DNA of 64,000 bases from assembly GCF_036226405.1 (NCBI RefSeq), contig NZ_CP108464.1, positions 8,370,001-8,434,000 of the forward strand, read 5' to 3'. The number at the start of each line of letters is the position of its first letter. Positions within the stretch are counted from its first letter, which is position 1. This document shows positions 15,518 to 23,707 of the stretch, in pieces. The position numbers and the translations under genes are program-made. Source of the stretch: Streptomyces sp. NBC_01260 (GTDB lineage Bacteria > Actinomycetota > Actinomycetes > Streptomycetales > Streptomycetaceae). The notes under the pieces were generated by a model. It did no database searches, was not told where the DNA came from, and was given only the letters and a program-made list of their open reading frames with translations.

Positions 15518-15988
15518 ATGTCCACAGACCGGTCAGCCCACAACAGAGCGGTGCTCAGCCGGCTGCATGAGGCCGTCAACCGCGGCGATGCGGAGCTCAT
15601 TGCGAAGACGATCGACGAGCTGTTCGAGCCGGACGTGCTGATCCGCACGCCCTTGCCGGTCGAGGCGACGGGGGCACAGGCGCTGAAGGAGGTGTTCACG
15701 ACGCTCTGCCGGGCCTTCCCCGACCTTCACATCGAGGTCGAGGACATGATCGCCGAGGGAGACAGGGTCGTCTCCAGGAACACGGTCACCGGAACCCATC
15801 TGGGTGAGTACACGGGCCTCCCGCCCACCGGACGACCGGTCACGTACAACGAGATCTTCATCTTCCGCTTCGCGGGCGAACGAATCGCTGAGACCTGGGG
15901 GGTCGTCGACGTCCTCGCGCAGATGCGACAGCTCGGCGTGGCTCCCGGAGGAACTTCAGGACCGCAGCGGCATGACCGCGACGGGTGA
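15518..15988 (+). CDS. SnoaL-like ester cyclase family protein
   Basis: ATG 15518 encodes 156 residues with the NTF2-fold order: LSRLHEAVNRGDAELIAKTI, ELFEPDVLIRTPLP, AFPDLHIEVEDMIAEGDRVV, then GEYTGLPPTGRPVTYNEIFI and ETWGVVDVLAQMRQLG. The 'F-P-D-L-x-x-x-V-x-D-x-I-A-E-G-D-x-V' core is the SnoaL polyketide-cyclase/ester-cyclase motif. The ligand is unknown. The last codons overlap a 27-base tandem duplication, so the C-terminal tail has probably been altered. It may belong with yceI, 96 bases upstream. Confidence 0.82.
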   Translation: MSTDRSAHNRAVLSRLHEAVNRGDAELIAKTIDELFEPDVLIRTPLPVEATGAQALKEVFTTLCRAFPDLHIEVEDMIAEGDRVVSRNTVTGTHLGEYTGLPPTGRPVTYNEIFIFRFAGERIAETWGVVDVLAQMRQLGVAPGGTSGPQRHDRDG

Positions 15989-16004
15989 CCGCAGCGGCAT
16001 GACC
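15960..16004. repeat. 27-base tandem duplication at the end of the ester cyclase gene
   Basis: The 18-base sequence GACCGCAGCGGCATGACC occurs at 15960-15977 and again at 15987-16004, a period of 27 bases. The cyclase stop codon lies between the copies. It looks like recent slippage or a small duplication. Confidence 0.85.
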
Positions 16005-16038
16005 ACGGCGGCGGACAGGCCGGTGCGTCCCGCGCTCC

Positions 16039-16512
16039 TCAGATCTCGCCGAGGTCCGAGCTGAGCCAGCGTTGCGGCCGCATGTGGATGACCGCCTGCT
16101 CGCCGTGCTCCTTCCAGGCGAAGTCGACATAGCCGTCGACCTTCTCGGCGGCGAGGTAGCGCGACGACATCTCCACCAGGTGTTCGCGTGTGGCCGGGAC
16201 GGTGGAGATGACGGGGCCCTCGACCGACACGTACCGGACGGTCGGTGAGACACGGTCGACCATCAGGCAGAACCGGCCCGCCTTGGTGATCGATTTCCCC
16301 TTGCGGGAGTCGGGTCCCGTCATGATCCAGACATCGCCGCCCGGCTGGTACTGGTACCAGATCGGGACCGTCAGCGGTGACCGGTCCGGCTCGGCCGCGC
16401 TCACGGCCAGTGCGGCGACGTGCGGCTCGGCCAGAAACTGCTCGCGCTCTTCACGGGTCAAAGCCACGAGTGACTCCTTCGTGGGTGGTTTCGTGAACTC
16501 CTGGTGCTGCAT
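16039..16512 (-). CDS. PPOX-class (F420/FMN-dependent) flavin-binding protein
   Basis: ATG 16512 gives 157 residues on the split-barrel fold. LTREEREQFLAEPHVAALAV opens the first helix and strand, SPLTVPIWYQYQPGGDVWIM is the core hairpin, and KAGRFCLMVDRVSPTVRYVS with VEGPV completes the cofactor-binding face. The C-terminal RYLAAEKVDGYVDFAWKEHG helix is typical of actinobacterial F420-type pyridoxamine-oxidase-like proteins. It probably reduces an unidentified small molecule. It is transcribed towards the ester cyclase, leaving about 50 bases between the stops. Confidence 0.82.
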   Translation of the reverse strand: MQHQEFTKPPTKESLVALTREEREQFLAEPHVAALAVSAAEPDRSPLTVPIWYQYQPGGDVWIMTGPDSRKGKSITKAGRFCLMVDRVSPTVRYVSVEGPVISTVPATREHLVEMSSRYLAAEKVDGYVDFAWKEHGEQAVIHMRPQRWLSSDLGEI

Positions 16513-16629
16513 TATGCAACGTTTGGGACGTTTCGTCCTTGGTGTCGCGGCGCGGGCGGTTCGTGAATCGGCCCCGCGCCGGAGCGGGGCCGGTGCGGGC
16601 GGCGGTCGGTGACGTGCGGTACGCGGATG

Positions 16630-17589
16630 TCAGGGTGTGAGGACGATCCGCTGGCCGGGGGCGGTCGGGGTGTTCCACGCCTGCTCGACCTGGCTGAGCG
16701 GGATGAGCAGCGGGTCCACGCTCAGTGTTCCGGCGACGATCTGTTCGGCGAGGGGCGGCAGTTCGGCGACGATGCCCGCGGTCGTCACGGAACCCTGGCC
16801 GCTGCCCATGATGTTCAGGTTCGCCGCGCGCAGCAGGGAGGAGGGCAGGGTGATGTTCTGGCCGGCCGTGGACCCGATCTGGATCCAGGTCAGAGCCTTC
16901 GAGCGGTCGGCGCGGGCTGTCAGCAGTGCGGGCATGGCCTGCTGGGTGACGTGGCCCCACAGATAGTCGATGACGACGTCGACGTCCGCGGCCGCCTGCC
17001 CGAGCCGGTCGGCCACGGTCTTGTCGTCGCCGGTCAGGCTCACCGTCTCGTCGGCTCCGACGCCCTTCAGCAGGCGGAGGCGTTCGGGGTCGCGGCCCGC
17101 GCCGATCACCCGGCCGGCCCCGAGGTGTCCGGCGATCTGGACGGCAAGCTGTCCGGCGTTGCCCGTGGCGCCCAGGACCAGGACGGAGCTGCCGGGCCGG
17201 AGGGAGATACGGGAACGCAGTGCCACCCAGGAGGACATGCCGGGGTTCATGGCCGCGGCCACGTCGGCCGGGTCGGTTCCGGGCGGCAGGGCGATGGCCC
17301 GGCGGCGGTCGACCACCGCCTTCTCCGCCATGGTGCCCAGGGCCGTGTCCGTGGCGACGAAGTAGAGCAGTTCGCCCTCCTGGGTGCGGCCGACCGCGTC
17401 GAAGCCGGGGATCAGGGGCAGCGTGCCGTCGGAGGTGTAGTGGCTGCCGTTCGCGGCCGAACGCACCCGAGGGTGCAGACCGGTGGCCAGGACGTTGACA
17501 AGGACCTCGTGGTCCCCGGAGGCGCTGGGGGTCGGGAAGCTCTCGAACCGGGGCGGGGAGCCGAAGGACCGTACGACTGCGGCGTGCAT
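16630..17589 (-). CDS. Quinone oxidoreductase-like MDR dehydrogenase
   Basis: ATG 17589 (MHAAVVRSFGSPPRFE) is chosen over an upstream start because it follows GGGAGAACCCC. The 319-residue protein has the medium-chain reductase layout: an N-terminal GroES-like domain (VLVNVLATGLHPRVR, LPLIPGFDAVGRT) without zinc-ligand cysteines, then a Rossmann domain with VLVLGATGNAGQLAVQIAGH and VIDYLWGHVTQQAMPALLTA. It probably reduces quinones or enones with NADPH. It is divergent from a marR gene with two MarR-type dyads between them, the classic arrangement for a quinone- or aromatic-inducible detoxification gene. Confidence 0.88.
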   Translation of the reverse strand: MHAAVVRSFGSPPRFESFPTPSASGDHEVLVNVLATGLHPRVRSAANGSHYTSDGTLPLIPGFDAVGRTQEGELLYFVATDTALGTMAEKAVVDRRRAIALPPGTDPADVAAAMNPGMSSWVALRSRISLRPGSSVLVLGATGNAGQLAVQIAGHLGAGRVIGAGRDPERLRLLKGVGADETVSLTGDDKTVADRLGQAAADVDVVIDYLWGHVTQQAMPALLTARADRSKALTWIQIGSTAGQNITLPSSLLRAANLNIMGSGQGSVTTAGIVAELPPLAEQIVAGTLSVDPLLIPLSQVEQAWNTPTAPGQRIVLTP

Positions 17590-17623
17590 GGGGTTCTCCC
17601 GTTCCGATTGGGCTGCCGCCACC

Positions 17624-17675
17624 ATTTGGTTTGCGGAGCGTACTAAATCCGAAGGTAGTTTGTGCCACGTACTAC
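17624..17675. promoter_or_regulatory. Two MarR-type operator dyads
   Basis: Dyad 1 pairs ATTTGGT (17624-17630) with ACTAAAT (17642-17648). Dyad 2 pairs GTAGT (17655-17659) with ACTAC (17671-17675). Both have 11-base spacing, and CGTACTA occurs at 17639 and 17668. They lie between the quinone reductase start (17589) and the marR start (17694), where the MarR dimer could repress both genes. Confidence 0.55.
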
Positions 17676-17693
17676 GTCAAATAGGCTGGCCCC

Positions 17694-18164
17694 ATGACCC
17701 TCGAATCCGACCCGTCCGGCCTTGCCGACGACGGGCCCCTGAACACAGTGGACGCGTTGGTCCAGCTGTCCTTCCTGATCCACCGCATCGTGTCCGCCGC
17801 AGGTGGCGAGCACGACCTGTCGGTCATCCAGATCAGGCTGCTCGGCATCCTGCGCGACCGGCAGGCGGGAATGGTCGAACTCGGCCGCCATCTCGGCCTG
17901 GACAAGTCCTCGATGACCGGACTGGTCGGCCGCGCGCAGAAGCGCGGTCTGGTCGAGCGCACGCCCTCCCCGTACGACGGCCGCGCCGTCCTCGTCACCC
18001 TGACCCCCGGCGGCAGGCGGGTCGCCGAGCGGTGCGCGGACGAGATCGGCCGCCGGGTGACCGCGCTCACCGAAGGGCTGTCCGCCGGTCAGCGCACCCG
18101 GCTCACCGAGCTCGCCGCGTCCCTCGTCTCGGCACCGGCCGGCGTTTCGGGGCAAGCCGGTTGA
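17694..18164 (+). CDS. MarR-family transcriptional regulator
   Basis: This 156-residue protein starts at ATG 17694. Helices QLSFLIHRIVSAAGGEHDLS and VIQIRLLGILRDRQAGMVEL precede the winged helix LGRHLGLDKSSMTGLVGRAQ with the conserved wing DGRAVLVTLTPGGRRV. The C-terminal helices form the dimer interface. No redox cysteine lies in the DNA-binding region, so a phenolic or quinone ligand is a more likely signal than oxidation. It is divergent from the MDR reductase and very likely its repressor. Confidence 0.9.
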   Translation: MTLESDPSGLADDGPLNTVDALVQLSFLIHRIVSAAGGEHDLSVIQIRLLGILRDRQAGMVELGRHLGLDKSSMTGLVGRAQKRGLVERTPSPYDGRAVLVTLTPGGRRVAERCADEIGRRVTALTEGLSAGQRTRLTELAASLVSAPAGVSGQAG

Positions 18165-18203
18165 GGGCGGCAGCCGCTGGTCCGAGCCGCGTACCCTCGT
18201 CCC

Positions 18204-18635
18204 ATGGATGATCAGCCCCTGGCGGACGCCCAGCGCCTTGCCAACCTCGCGCACCTGCGCCGGGCGCGGGACCTGGTCGACCGCGAGTACGCGCGGCCGC
18301 TCGACGTACCGGCGATGGCTCGCCGGGCGCTGATGTCGCCCGGACACTTCTCCCGGGCGTTCCGGGCGGCCTACGGCGAGACGCCGTACAGCTACCTCAT
18401 GACCCGGCGGGTCGAGCGGGCGATGGCGCTGCTGCGCGCCGGCATGAGTGTGACCGACGCGTGCATGGCGGTCGGCTGCACCTCCCTCGGTTCGTTCAGC
18501 TCCAGGTTCACCGAGCTCGTGGGGATGACGCCGAGCGCGTACCGGGCCGGGGACCACAGCGACGTGCTGGCGATGCCCGCGTGCCTGGCCGAGGCGCACA
18601 CCCGGCCGGTCAAGGACCAACCGCTCAGGCTCTGA
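18204..18635 (+). CDS. Short AraC-type HTH regulator
   Basis: ATG 18204, 143 residues. The protein is essentially the two-HTH AraC DNA-binding domain: ARDLVDREYARPLDVPAMAR, SPGHFSRAFRAAYGETPYSY, then VTDACMAVGCTSLGSFSSRF and GMTPSAYRA. There is no N-terminal sensing domain, so it either binds a partner or acts constitutively. The short C-terminal tail (DVLAMPACLAEAHTRPVK) is typical of small Streptomyces AraC-like regulators. It lies 40 bases after marR on the same strand but without tight coupling. Its target is unknown. Confidence 0.88.
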   Translation: MDDQPLADAQRLANLAHLRRARDLVDREYARPLDVPAMARRALMSPGHFSRAFRAAYGETPYSYLMTRRVERAMALLRAGMSVTDACMAVGCTSLGSFSSRFTELVGMTPSAYRAGDHSDVLAMPACLAEAHTRPVKDQPLRL

Positions 18636-18834
18636 CCGGTGTTCATCCCCGGGTCCGGGGCCCGCACGTGCTGCCCGTGCCGGGTGGCGGCCCCGGTAGG
18701 GCCGGAGGGACGGGTACTCCCCATCGGTGGGCAGCGGCGCATCCGCGCGCCATGTTCCGGACGCACGGGGTTCATCCGGAACGATCATGATGCGAGCGCC
18801 CGACCGATGCATCCCGACCCGAACCGGTGAACTC

Positions 18835-20178
18835 ATGCGGAAACGAACCGTCGCCGTCGCTCTGACACTCACCGCCTCCGCGCTGCTGTCGACCGCGCTG
18901 CCGGCGCAAGCGGACTCCTCCGGCCACTACGCCACCAAGACTCCGTACGCGCCGCAGCAGAACATCCGCGCGTACCAGCAGGCCCCCAAGGGGTTCGTCC
19001 CGGTGTTCACCGAGAACGTCTCCCGCCACGGCTCCCGCGCGGCGTCCGACAGCGAGGACGGCGACCTGATCCTGGCGCTGTGGACGAAGGCGGCGGGCGA
19101 GGGGCAGCTCACCCGCGCCGGTGAGCGGTTCGGCGGCGAGACGAAGTCGCTGCTCGCGGCCATGGACAAGGTCGGGTACGGACAGCTCAGCGGCCGGGGC
19201 GAGCGCGAGCTCGCGGACACCGCCGCGCGGCTGGAGAAGCGGCTTCCCGCGCTCTTCAGGACGATCGCCAGGAACTCCGAGCAGATCAATGTCGTCAACT
19301 CCGGCAAGGACCGCGCCGTCGACAGCGGCAATCTGTTCGCAGCGGCGCTGGCCGACAACGACCCCGCCCTCAAGCCGCTCATCACGCCGGCCAGGACCGA
19401 TGCCGACCTGCTCTACTTCCACAAGTCGGCCGGGGGCAAGGAATACCGGGACTACGTCGACAACGACAAGCGGCTCGCCTCCACGCTCAAGGAGATCACC
19501 GACCGGCGGGCCACTCGCACCGCCGCCCGCAACGTCCTGGAGAAGATCTTCAAGCCGGCCTTCGCCGAGCGGATCTCGGCGGGCGAGTTCTCCTCGATCG
19601 GCACCGGGACGCAAGCCGCGCAGGCGGTCTACGCCCTCTACAGCATCGCTCCGGCCATGGCCGACGAGGGCAGCTGGAACATGGGGCGTTACATCGCACC
19701 GCGTGACGCGCGGTGGTTCGCCTACCTCAGCGATGCCGAGGACTTCTACGAGAAGGGGCCGGGCTTCTCCGACAGCGACATCACGTACAAGATGGCGAAC
19801 GTCCTGCTCGACGACTTCTTCGAGAAGATCGACGCCAAGCGGGCCGGGACCGGAGACGTGGGCGCCGAGCTGCGCTTCACGCACGCGGAGGAGATCATCC
19901 CGCTGGCCGCGCTCATGGGCCTGCCCGGCAGCACGAAGCCGGCTTCGCCGGCCGAGCCCTACACGTACGCCGACAACGCCTGGCGAGGTGCGTCGGTGGC
20001 GCCGATGGCCGCGAACATCCAGTGGGACCTGTACCGGAAGGGGAACAAGTACCTGGTGCGGATGCTCTACAACGAGAAGCAGACCGCGTTCAAGCAGGGC
20101 TGCGAGCCGGTGTCGAAGGGCAGCTACTTCTACGACGCCGACGAGCTGAAGCGCTGCTTCGGCCGCGCCGCGTCCTGA
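18835..20178 (+). CDS. Secreted histidine-type phosphatase (MINPP/phytase-like)
   Basis: This 447-residue protein starts at ATG 18835. A Sec signal peptide (MRKRTVAVALTLTASALLST, cleavage after AQA) is followed by the branch-2 histidine phosphatase motif TENVSRHGSRAASDS (RHGxR). Near residue 345 is ELRFTHAEEIIPLAALMG, where HAE replaces HD as in multiple inositol-polyphosphate phosphatases. These enzymes release phosphate from phytate and other phosphoesters outside the cell. Single GTTCATC elements at 18641 and 18770 resemble half Pho boxes, but no clear tandem repeat was seen. Confidence 0.9.
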   Translation: MRKRTVAVALTLTASALLSTALPAQADSSGHYATKTPYAPQQNIRAYQQAPKGFVPVFTENVSRHGSRAASDSEDGDLILALWTKAAGEGQLTRAGERFGGETKSLLAAMDKVGYGQLSGRGERELADTAARLEKRLPALFRTIARNSEQINVVNSGKDRAVDSGNLFAAALADNDPALKPLITPARTDADLLYFHKSAGGKEYRDYVDNDKRLASTLKEITDRRATRTAARNVLEKIFKPAFAERISAGEFSSIGTGTQAAQAVYALYSIAPAMADEGSWNMGRYIAPRDARWFAYLSDAEDFYEKGPGFSDSDITYKMANVLLDDFFEKIDAKRAGTGDVGAELRFTHAEEIIPLAALMGLPGSTKPASPAEPYTYADNAWRGASVAPMAANIQWDLYRKGNKYLVRMLYNEKQTAFKQGCEPVSKGSYFYDADELKRCFGRAAS

Positions 20179-20225
20179 CAGCCCGCGAACGGGAGCAGGG
20201 CCGCGGCGGCGGGTGGTCCCGGCGC

Positions 20226-20846
20226 CTACTCCCCGGCCGGGGCATCGCCGGAGGCGTCCCCGGCAGCCCCCGCGAGCATGGCGATCAGCCCCCGCACCTG
20301 CTCCCGGGGGCCGGGGGCGCCCGACCAGCCCGTCATCAGGAGATGATGGGTGGTTCCGACCACGGCGAGCGCGACCGCGGCCGTGTCGGTACCGGCCGCG
20401 AGGCGGCCCAGGCGCTGTTCGGCGTCCAGGTATCGGGTGATCGACTCCTGGATCGCCGAGAAGCCCGGCGCTCCCGACTCCAGTGCCCGGCGCAGCCGCA
20501 GGGAGGCGGCGGGGCGCGTCATGGCCAGGCCCGCGATCGTCGGACCGCCGGAGTCCAGTAGCGCGAGCGCGACACCACAGAGGTTCCCGGCCGCCGTGCC
20601 CTCGCCCGCCCGTCGGGGGAGTGCCTCGGCCTCCCGCGCGGTGTGCGCGAACCTGTCCAGCACCAGATCGGCGACGAACTCGTCCAGGCCGGCGAAATGG
20701 GCGTGCAGTACGCCCTTGGCGCAGCCCGCCTCTCCGGTGATCGCCCTGCTGGTCAGGGCGCCCGGCCCCTCACGGGCCAGCACGCGTTCCGCCGCGGCGA
20801 ACAGCCGCTCCCGAACGTCCGGCATCGCCACTCCACGCGGTGACAT
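20226..20846 (-). CDS. TetR-family transcriptional regulator
   Basis: ATG 20846, preceded by GGGAGGAG, encodes 206 residues. The N-terminal HTH is VRERLFAAAERVLAREGPGA with LTSRAITGEAGCAKGVLHAH. The remaining eight or so helices form the ligand pocket (LALLDSGGPTIAGLAMTRPA and others). It is divergent from a methyltransferase gene, with a 24-base perfect palindrome just in front of it, so it most likely represses itself and the methyltransferase. The ligand is unknown. Confidence 0.9.
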   Translation of the reverse strand: MSPRGVAMPDVRERLFAAAERVLAREGPGALTSRAITGEAGCAKGVLHAHFAGLDEFVADLVLDRFAHTAREAEALPRRAGEGTAAGNLCGVALALLDSGGPTIAGLAMTRPAASLRLRRALESGAPGFSAIQESITRYLDAEQRLGRLAAGTDTAAVALAVVGTTHHLLMTGWSGAPGPREQVRGLIAMLAGAAGDASGDAPAGE

Positions 20847-20898
20847 GAGGCTCCTCCCGATGTGATGCCGCGGCCCGCCCGGGCAAGGCCCGGGTTGT

Positions 20899-20939
20899 CA
20901 GTATGGGCGCGCGCCCATACTGTATGGGCATACGCCCAT
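20899..20939. promoter_or_regulatory. TetR operator: perfect palindrome plus a second ATGGGC dyad
   Basis: Positions 20899-20922 are a perfect 24-base palindrome centred on GGGCGCGCGCCC. Immediately after it, ATGGGC (20924-20929) and GCCCAT (20934-20939) form a second dyad with a 4-base centre. The pair lies between the divergent tetR (20846) and methyltransferase (20979) starts, ideal for a TetR dimer or dimer pair. Confidence 0.75.
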
Positions 20940-20978
20940 CATAGGTCCGGCGTTCCCGCACCCAGCAGGAGGCACCCG

Positions 20979-21824
20979 ATGCCCGACATCGCCAACACCG
21001 AGCAGGCACAGGCATGGAACGGCTACGAAGGCACGTACTGGGCGCGCAATCAGGACCGTTGGGACGCGGTGAACGGGGGCTTCAACGAACCGCTGCTCGC
21101 CGCCGCCGCGATAGGCGAGCGGGACCGGGTGCTCGATGTCGGCTGCGGAGCCGGAAAGACGGCACGGCTGGCCGCGCGGCGAGCGGCCCGCGGGCGGGTG
21201 CTGGGGGTCGACCTGTCGCTCCCCATGCTGGAGCGCGCCCGGCTGACGGCGGCGGGCGAGGGCGTGGGCAACGCGACGTTCGATCACGCGGACGCCCAGG
21301 TCCACCCCTTCGAGTCCGCCGCCTTCGACGTGGCGATCAGCCGCTTCGGGGTGATGTTCTTCGCCGACCCCGTCGAGGCCTTCGCCAACATCGGCCGCGC
21401 CCTGCGCCCCGGAGGCCGCCTGGCGTTCATCTGCGCCGCGGACGCCGGGGGCAACGAGTGGATCCGGGCCATGGCTGTGCTGCGGGACCACCTGCCCCTC
21501 GGGGAGTTCGGGGCGCCGGGCGGTCCGGGCATGTTCTCCCTGGTCGATCCGGACCGCATCCGCACGGTGCTGTCCTCGGCGGGGTTCGTGGACGTCAGCC
21601 CGGTGGGTGTGGAGGCGTACGGGAACTGGGGGCGGAACGCCGAGGACGCGGCGGACTTCCTGCTGGACAGCGGTCCCGGACGCCATCTGACCGATCAGGT
21701 GGACCAGGAGATCCGGGACCGCGCCCGTGAGGCGCTGGTGAACCGCCTGCGCGACCACGAGGAGCGGGGCGCCGTCCGGCTGCGCGGCACCGCCTGGCTG
21801 GTCACCGCGAGCCGCCCGGCGTGA
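20979..21824 (+). CDS. Class I SAM-dependent methyltransferase
   Basis: ATG 20979 follows AGGAGG. The 281-residue protein has DRVLDVGCGAGKTARLAARR near residue 50 (motif I, SAM-binding glycine loop), VDLSLPMLERARLTAAGEGV (motif II acidic residue), and FDVAISRFGVMFFADPVEAF before RPGGRLAFICA (motifs III/IV). This is the ubiE/Methyltransf_11 style of small-molecule O-, N- or C-methyltransferase. The acceptor is unknown. It is divergently linked to a TetR repressor, suggesting induction by its substrate. Confidence 0.9.
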   Translation: MPDIANTEQAQAWNGYEGTYWARNQDRWDAVNGGFNEPLLAAAAIGERDRVLDVGCGAGKTARLAARRAARGRVLGVDLSLPMLERARLTAAGEGVGNATFDHADAQVHPFESAAFDVAISRFGVMFFADPVEAFANIGRALRPGGRLAFICAADAGGNEWIRAMAVLRDHLPLGEFGAPGGPGMFSLVDPDRIRTVLSSAGFVDVSPVGVEAYGNWGRNAEDAADFLLDSGPGRHLTDQVDQEIRDRAREALVNRLRDHEERGAVRLRGTAWLVTASRPA

Positions 21825-21943
21825 TCGCGCCGGGCAGGCCGGAATCGGTGCGCGCGCCCGGAGGCCGAGCGCCCGTGGTGCGCTCATCGCGAGACGTGTG
21901 CCTCGCTTGCGGCCGGGAGGCGGGGGCGGCAGGGTTCGGGGGT

Positions 21944-22396
21944 GTGGCCACTTTGCTGATCGTGCATCACACGCCCTCGCCGAACTGCCAGGCGCTGTTC
22001 GAAGCCGTCGTCTCCGGTGCGACGACGGAGGGGATCGAGGGCGTCCGGGTCGTGCGGCGCGCTGCACTCGCCGCGACGGCGTCCGACGTGCTCGCCGCCG
22101 ACGGCCTTCTGCTCGGGACCCCGGCCAACCTCGGCTACATGTCCGGCGCCCTCAAGCACTTCTTCGACCAGGTCTACTACCCGTGCCTTGATGCGACGAG
22201 CGGCCGGCCCTTCGGGTACTACGTGCACGGTGGCAACGACGTCACCGGCGCCGTGCGGGCCATCGAGTCGATCACGACGGGGCTGGGATGGCGCCGGGCG
22301 GCGGACGCCGTGACGGTGACGGGCGAGCCGGGCAAGGCCGATACCGAGGCGTGCTGGGAGCTGGGGGCGACGCTCGCGAGCGGCCTGATGGACTGA
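21944..22396 (+). CDS. Flavodoxin-like FMN protein
   Basis: The frame is open further upstream, but GTG 21944 (VATLLIVHHTPSPNCQALFE) starts exactly at the first strand, giving 150 residues. The FMN phosphate loop is HHTPSPNCQ, and the second loop is LLLGTPANLGYMSGALKHFF with DQVYYP. GYYVHGGNDVTGAVRAIESI follows as the third flavin contact. It probably belongs to the flavodoxin/NADPH-dependent FMN-reductase family and carries electrons or reduces quinones. It lies 119 bases after the methyltransferase and could be cotranscribed. No ideal ribosome site precedes the start, so the start is uncertain. Confidence 0.78.
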   Translation: MATLLIVHHTPSPNCQALFEAVVSGATTEGIEGVRVVRRAALAATASDVLAADGLLLGTPANLGYMSGALKHFFDQVYYPCLDATSGRPFGYYVHGGNDVTGAVRAIESITTGLGWRRAADAVTVTGEPGKADTEACWELGATLASGLMD

Positions 22397-22773
22397 TCGC
22401 CCGGGCCGCCACCGGCCACTTCCGACCACCACGGGCCCTGGCCCGACGGCGCCCGCCGGCATGGCCGGGGGCGCCGTTCCCCATGCCGCGGAACCGGGGC
22501 GATGTCCGCTTGCCGGTCCGGAGGTTGCCGCTGACGTCACCCGGCGCGACCCCGCCGCCGACATCCGCCTGCTCGTCCGCGAGGACGGAGTCCGTGGCTG
22601 CTTGGGGGAGTTCTGGCGCAAGTTGCTCAGAGGGGAACCGGGGAGTCGGCGGCAACGTCGAGGGTGCGCGCTCGCGAGCGGTCCTGCTGGCAGCCGTGGT
22701 TGCCGGCCCCCTCTCCCGTGGGAGCCGGAAGCCGCGGGACGCGTCTGACCGGTGACCGGTTTTCGGTGTCTAG
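22397..22773. other. Intergenic region without a supported gene
   Basis: About 380 bases hold only short overlapping frames on both strands, none with a ribosome site or recognisable protein. The right end runs into the iron box of the siderophore operon. No terminator-like hairpin was evident after the flavodoxin gene. Confidence 0.5.
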
Positions 22774-22792
22774 TTAGGTTAGGCTAACCTTC
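22774..22792 (+). promoter_or_regulatory. Iron box of the siderophore transport operon
   Basis: TTAGGTTAGGCTAACCTTC matches 17 of the 19 bases of the actinobacterial DtxR/IdeR/DmdR consensus TTAGGTTAGGCTAACCTAA. It ends only five bases before the GTG of the ATPase gene at 22798. The repressor bound with Fe(II) would block this promoter. The distance leaves no room for a Shine-Dalgarno sequence. Confidence 0.92.
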
Positions 22793-22797
22793 GCCGA

Positions 22798-23700
22798 GTG
22801 ATCGTGACTGCACTCGACAGAGAACACACCCCACCGCGTCGTCACGCCGTGGTCGCCCCCGGCGATGCGGCCCCCGGCGCTCCGTTCGGCCTCGCCGCCA
22901 CCGGCGTCACGGTCGCCTACGACGGCGTCGATGTCGTGCACGGGGCGGACCTCCGCCTGCCCAACGGGCAGGTCACCGCACTGATCGGCCCGAACGGCAG
23001 TGGGAAGTCGACCCTGTTGCGTGCCGTCGCCCGCCTGCACCGAGCCCGCGCAGGAAGCGTGACGATACGGAGCGAGGGCAGCGACGCCGTCGATGCCCTC
23101 GCCCTCTCCCGCACCGATTTCGCCCGGCGGGTCACACTGCTGGCGCAAAGCCGCACGACCCCGGCGGGCCTCAGCGTCCGCGAGGTGGTGGGTTTCGGCC
23201 GCCACCCGTACCGCGGCCGACTGCGGGGGAGTGACCCGGACGGCGCGAGGCTCATCGAGCACGCACTGGCCATCACGAACGTCGCCGACCTCGCGGACCG
23301 CGGCGTCGAGAGCCTCTCCGGCGGCCAGTTGCAACGCGTCTGGTTCGCCTGCTGCCTGGCACAGGACACCGAAGTGCTGCTGCTCGACGAACCGACCACC
23401 TATCTCGACCTGCGCTACCAGGTGGAGATCCTCGACCTCGTCCGGGATCTCGCCGACACGCACGGCGTGACCATCGGCGTCGTCCTGCACGACCTGGACC
23501 AGGCCGCCGCGGTGGCGGACCGGGTCGTCCTGCTCTCCTCGGGGCGCGTCGCCGCCGCCGGAACCCCGGCCCAGGTGTACGACCCCGAACTGCTGACCGA
23601 CACCTACGGAATCCGTATCGAGGTCGAATCCGACCCGTCCACGGGCACCCCCCGCACAAGAGCGGTGGGAAGACACCACCTCCGGCTCGAAAGGCCCTGA
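22798..23700 (+). CDS. Iron-siderophore ABC transporter ATPase (FecE/FepC type)
   Basis: This 300-residue protein starts at GTG 22798, probably from a leaderless or very short transcript because the iron box ends at 22792. The Walker A motif is LIGPNGSGKSTLL near residue 66, the signature ESLSGGQLQR near 178, Walker B EVLLLDEPTTYLDLRYQVEI, and the switch His in GVVLHDLDQAAAV. The 'TTYLDLRYQVEILDL' stretch is the standard FecE/FhuC motif. It powers import of ferric siderophore from the binding protein through the fused permease encoded two genes downstream. Confidence 0.93.
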   Translation: MIVTALDREHTPPRRHAVVAPGDAAPGAPFGLAATGVTVAYDGVDVVHGADLRLPNGQVTALIGPNGSGKSTLLRAVARLHRARAGSVTIRSEGSDAVDALALSRTDFARRVTLLAQSRTTPAGLSVREVVGFGRHPYRGRLRGSDPDGARLIEHALAITNVADLADRGVESLSGGQLQRVWFACCLAQDTEVLLLDEPTTYLDLRYQVEILDLVRDLADTHGVTIGVVLHDLDQAAAVADRVVLLSSGRVAAAGTPAQVYDPELLTDTYGIRIEVESDPSTGTPRTRAVGRHHLRLERP

Positions 23701-23707
23701 ACCCTCC

